From NCBI GenBank assembly GCA_004554425.1, contig SFMI01000039.1, forward strand, positions 1-14,377: DNA of 14,377 nt, in the 5' to 3' direction. The notes under the pieces are model-generated. The model was given only the letters and a program-made list of their open reading frames with translations. It was not told the DNA's origin and did not search any database. Made by a program: the position numbers and the translations under genes. Source of the stretch: Candidatus Saccharimonadota bacterium. GTDB lineage: Bacteria; Eremiobacterota; Xenobia; Xenobiales; Xenobiaceae. Shown here in pieces: positions 14,000-14,377 of this stretch; the first letter of the stretch is position 1; the number at the start of each line of letters is the position of its first letter.

Positions 14000-14377
14000 C
14001 TATTCGTAACGCAACAGAGCTACGGTAGTTTCCACAGGCAGAGTCTCCTGAGAAATATCCATAGACATACTGGCCATATCTTCCACTCTATCCATACGTA
14101 CTATGAAATCATCCAAAGTATTGGAACACATACTTAAGTTGGCGATTTTGTCAGTCTTATAGTGCATAGGCAAAACAATATTAGGCTGGAGTTGGTTGAT
14201 AACCAAACCGGCTTCAGCCGGGCCTAAGGTGGTATTTCCGCCAACGGGAATAAAGAGTACGTCAGCTTTGCTTATTTGCCCGACTTGAGTTTCTGTCAAG
14301 ATATGGCCCAGATCACCTAAATGGACAAAATGGATACCTTCCCAGCAGAAGTGCCAAACAGTGTTAGGTCCACGACG
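14000..14377 (-). CDS. MBL-fold metal-dependent hydrolase, 5' part outside the window
   Basis: The frame is open to the right edge, so only the C-terminal 125 residues are seen. Near the start is GIHFVHLGDLGHILT, holding the HxGDxGH metal-ligand motif of the UlaG/YtkL-like branch of the metallo-beta-lactamase superfamily. DVLFIPVGG follows, then a conserved PAEAGLVINQLQPNIVLPMHYKTD with the late metal-binding His. These proteins are usually annotated as Zn- or Mn-dependent hydrolases of unknown substrate. The N-terminal half with the first His cluster lies beyond the window. The stop is TAG at 14000-14002, followed by a strong terminator, which separates it from the exported-protein genes. 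Confidence 0.88.
   Translation of the reverse strand, partial: RRGPNTVWHFCWEGIHFVHLGDLGHILTETQVGQISKADVLFIPVGGNTTLGPAEAGLVINQLQPNIVLPMHYKTDKIANLSMCSNTLDDFIVRMDRVEDMASMSMDISQETLPVETTVALLRYE

Overview
The window is bacterial chromosomal DNA of moderate to slightly low GC. It is gene-dense, with mixed ATG, GTG and TTG starts and mostly clear Shine-Dalgarno (SD) sites. I see no phage, insertion sequence, CRISPR, rRNA or tRNA. The lineage cannot be fixed from sequence alone. The FchA plus clostridial-type FolD pair recalls Bacillota. HemL, an orphan PilC-type membrane protein and several Sec-exported beta-rich proteins would also fit other groups, including non-photosynthetic relatives of Cyanobacteria.

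Left part (1-4445, + strand except the edge). An AT-rich edge holds a partial hydrophobic reading frame on the minus strand. A 10-TM EamA/DMT exporter follows (426-1370). Next comes a 306-base non-coding stretch with a strong nested RNA fold. It leads into a probable operon of a divergent GT1-like glycosyltransferase (1677-2906), an FchA-type methenyl-THF cyclohydrolase (2939-3571) and FolD (3585-4445). This FolD lacks the Lys and Gln that catalyse the cyclohydrolase half-reaction. FolD and FchA therefore look like a split of the usual bifunctional enzyme into separate dehydrogenase and cyclohydrolase.

Middle part (4542-8459, minus strand). In transcription order: a PilC/GspF-type inner-membrane protein, release factor 3 (prfC) and an AIM24-family protein only 5 bases after prfC. 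prfC carries a one-base deletion-type frameshift in a four-base homopolymer just before the P-loop; everything after it is intact in the -1 frame.

Right-middle part (8721-11028, + strand). A HemL-type glutamate-1-semialdehyde aminomutase with several changed signature residues is followed by a hairpin, a small coiled-coil protein and an overlapping RdgB/HAM1 nucleotide-pool sanitising pyrophosphatase.

Right part (11071-14377, minus strand). In transcription order: the 3' end of an MBL-fold hydrolase, a terminator, then a tight three-gene unit of unknown function. That unit encodes an exported protein with a C-terminal Ig-like domain, a 291-aa protein without signal peptide, and a 432-aa exported protein with two related beta-domains. 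It is the least explained part of the window and the best candidate for an undescribed cell-envelope system. Nothing here proves a new system. The firmest unusual observations are the FolD/FchA split, the prfC frameshift and the structured leader at 1484-1545.
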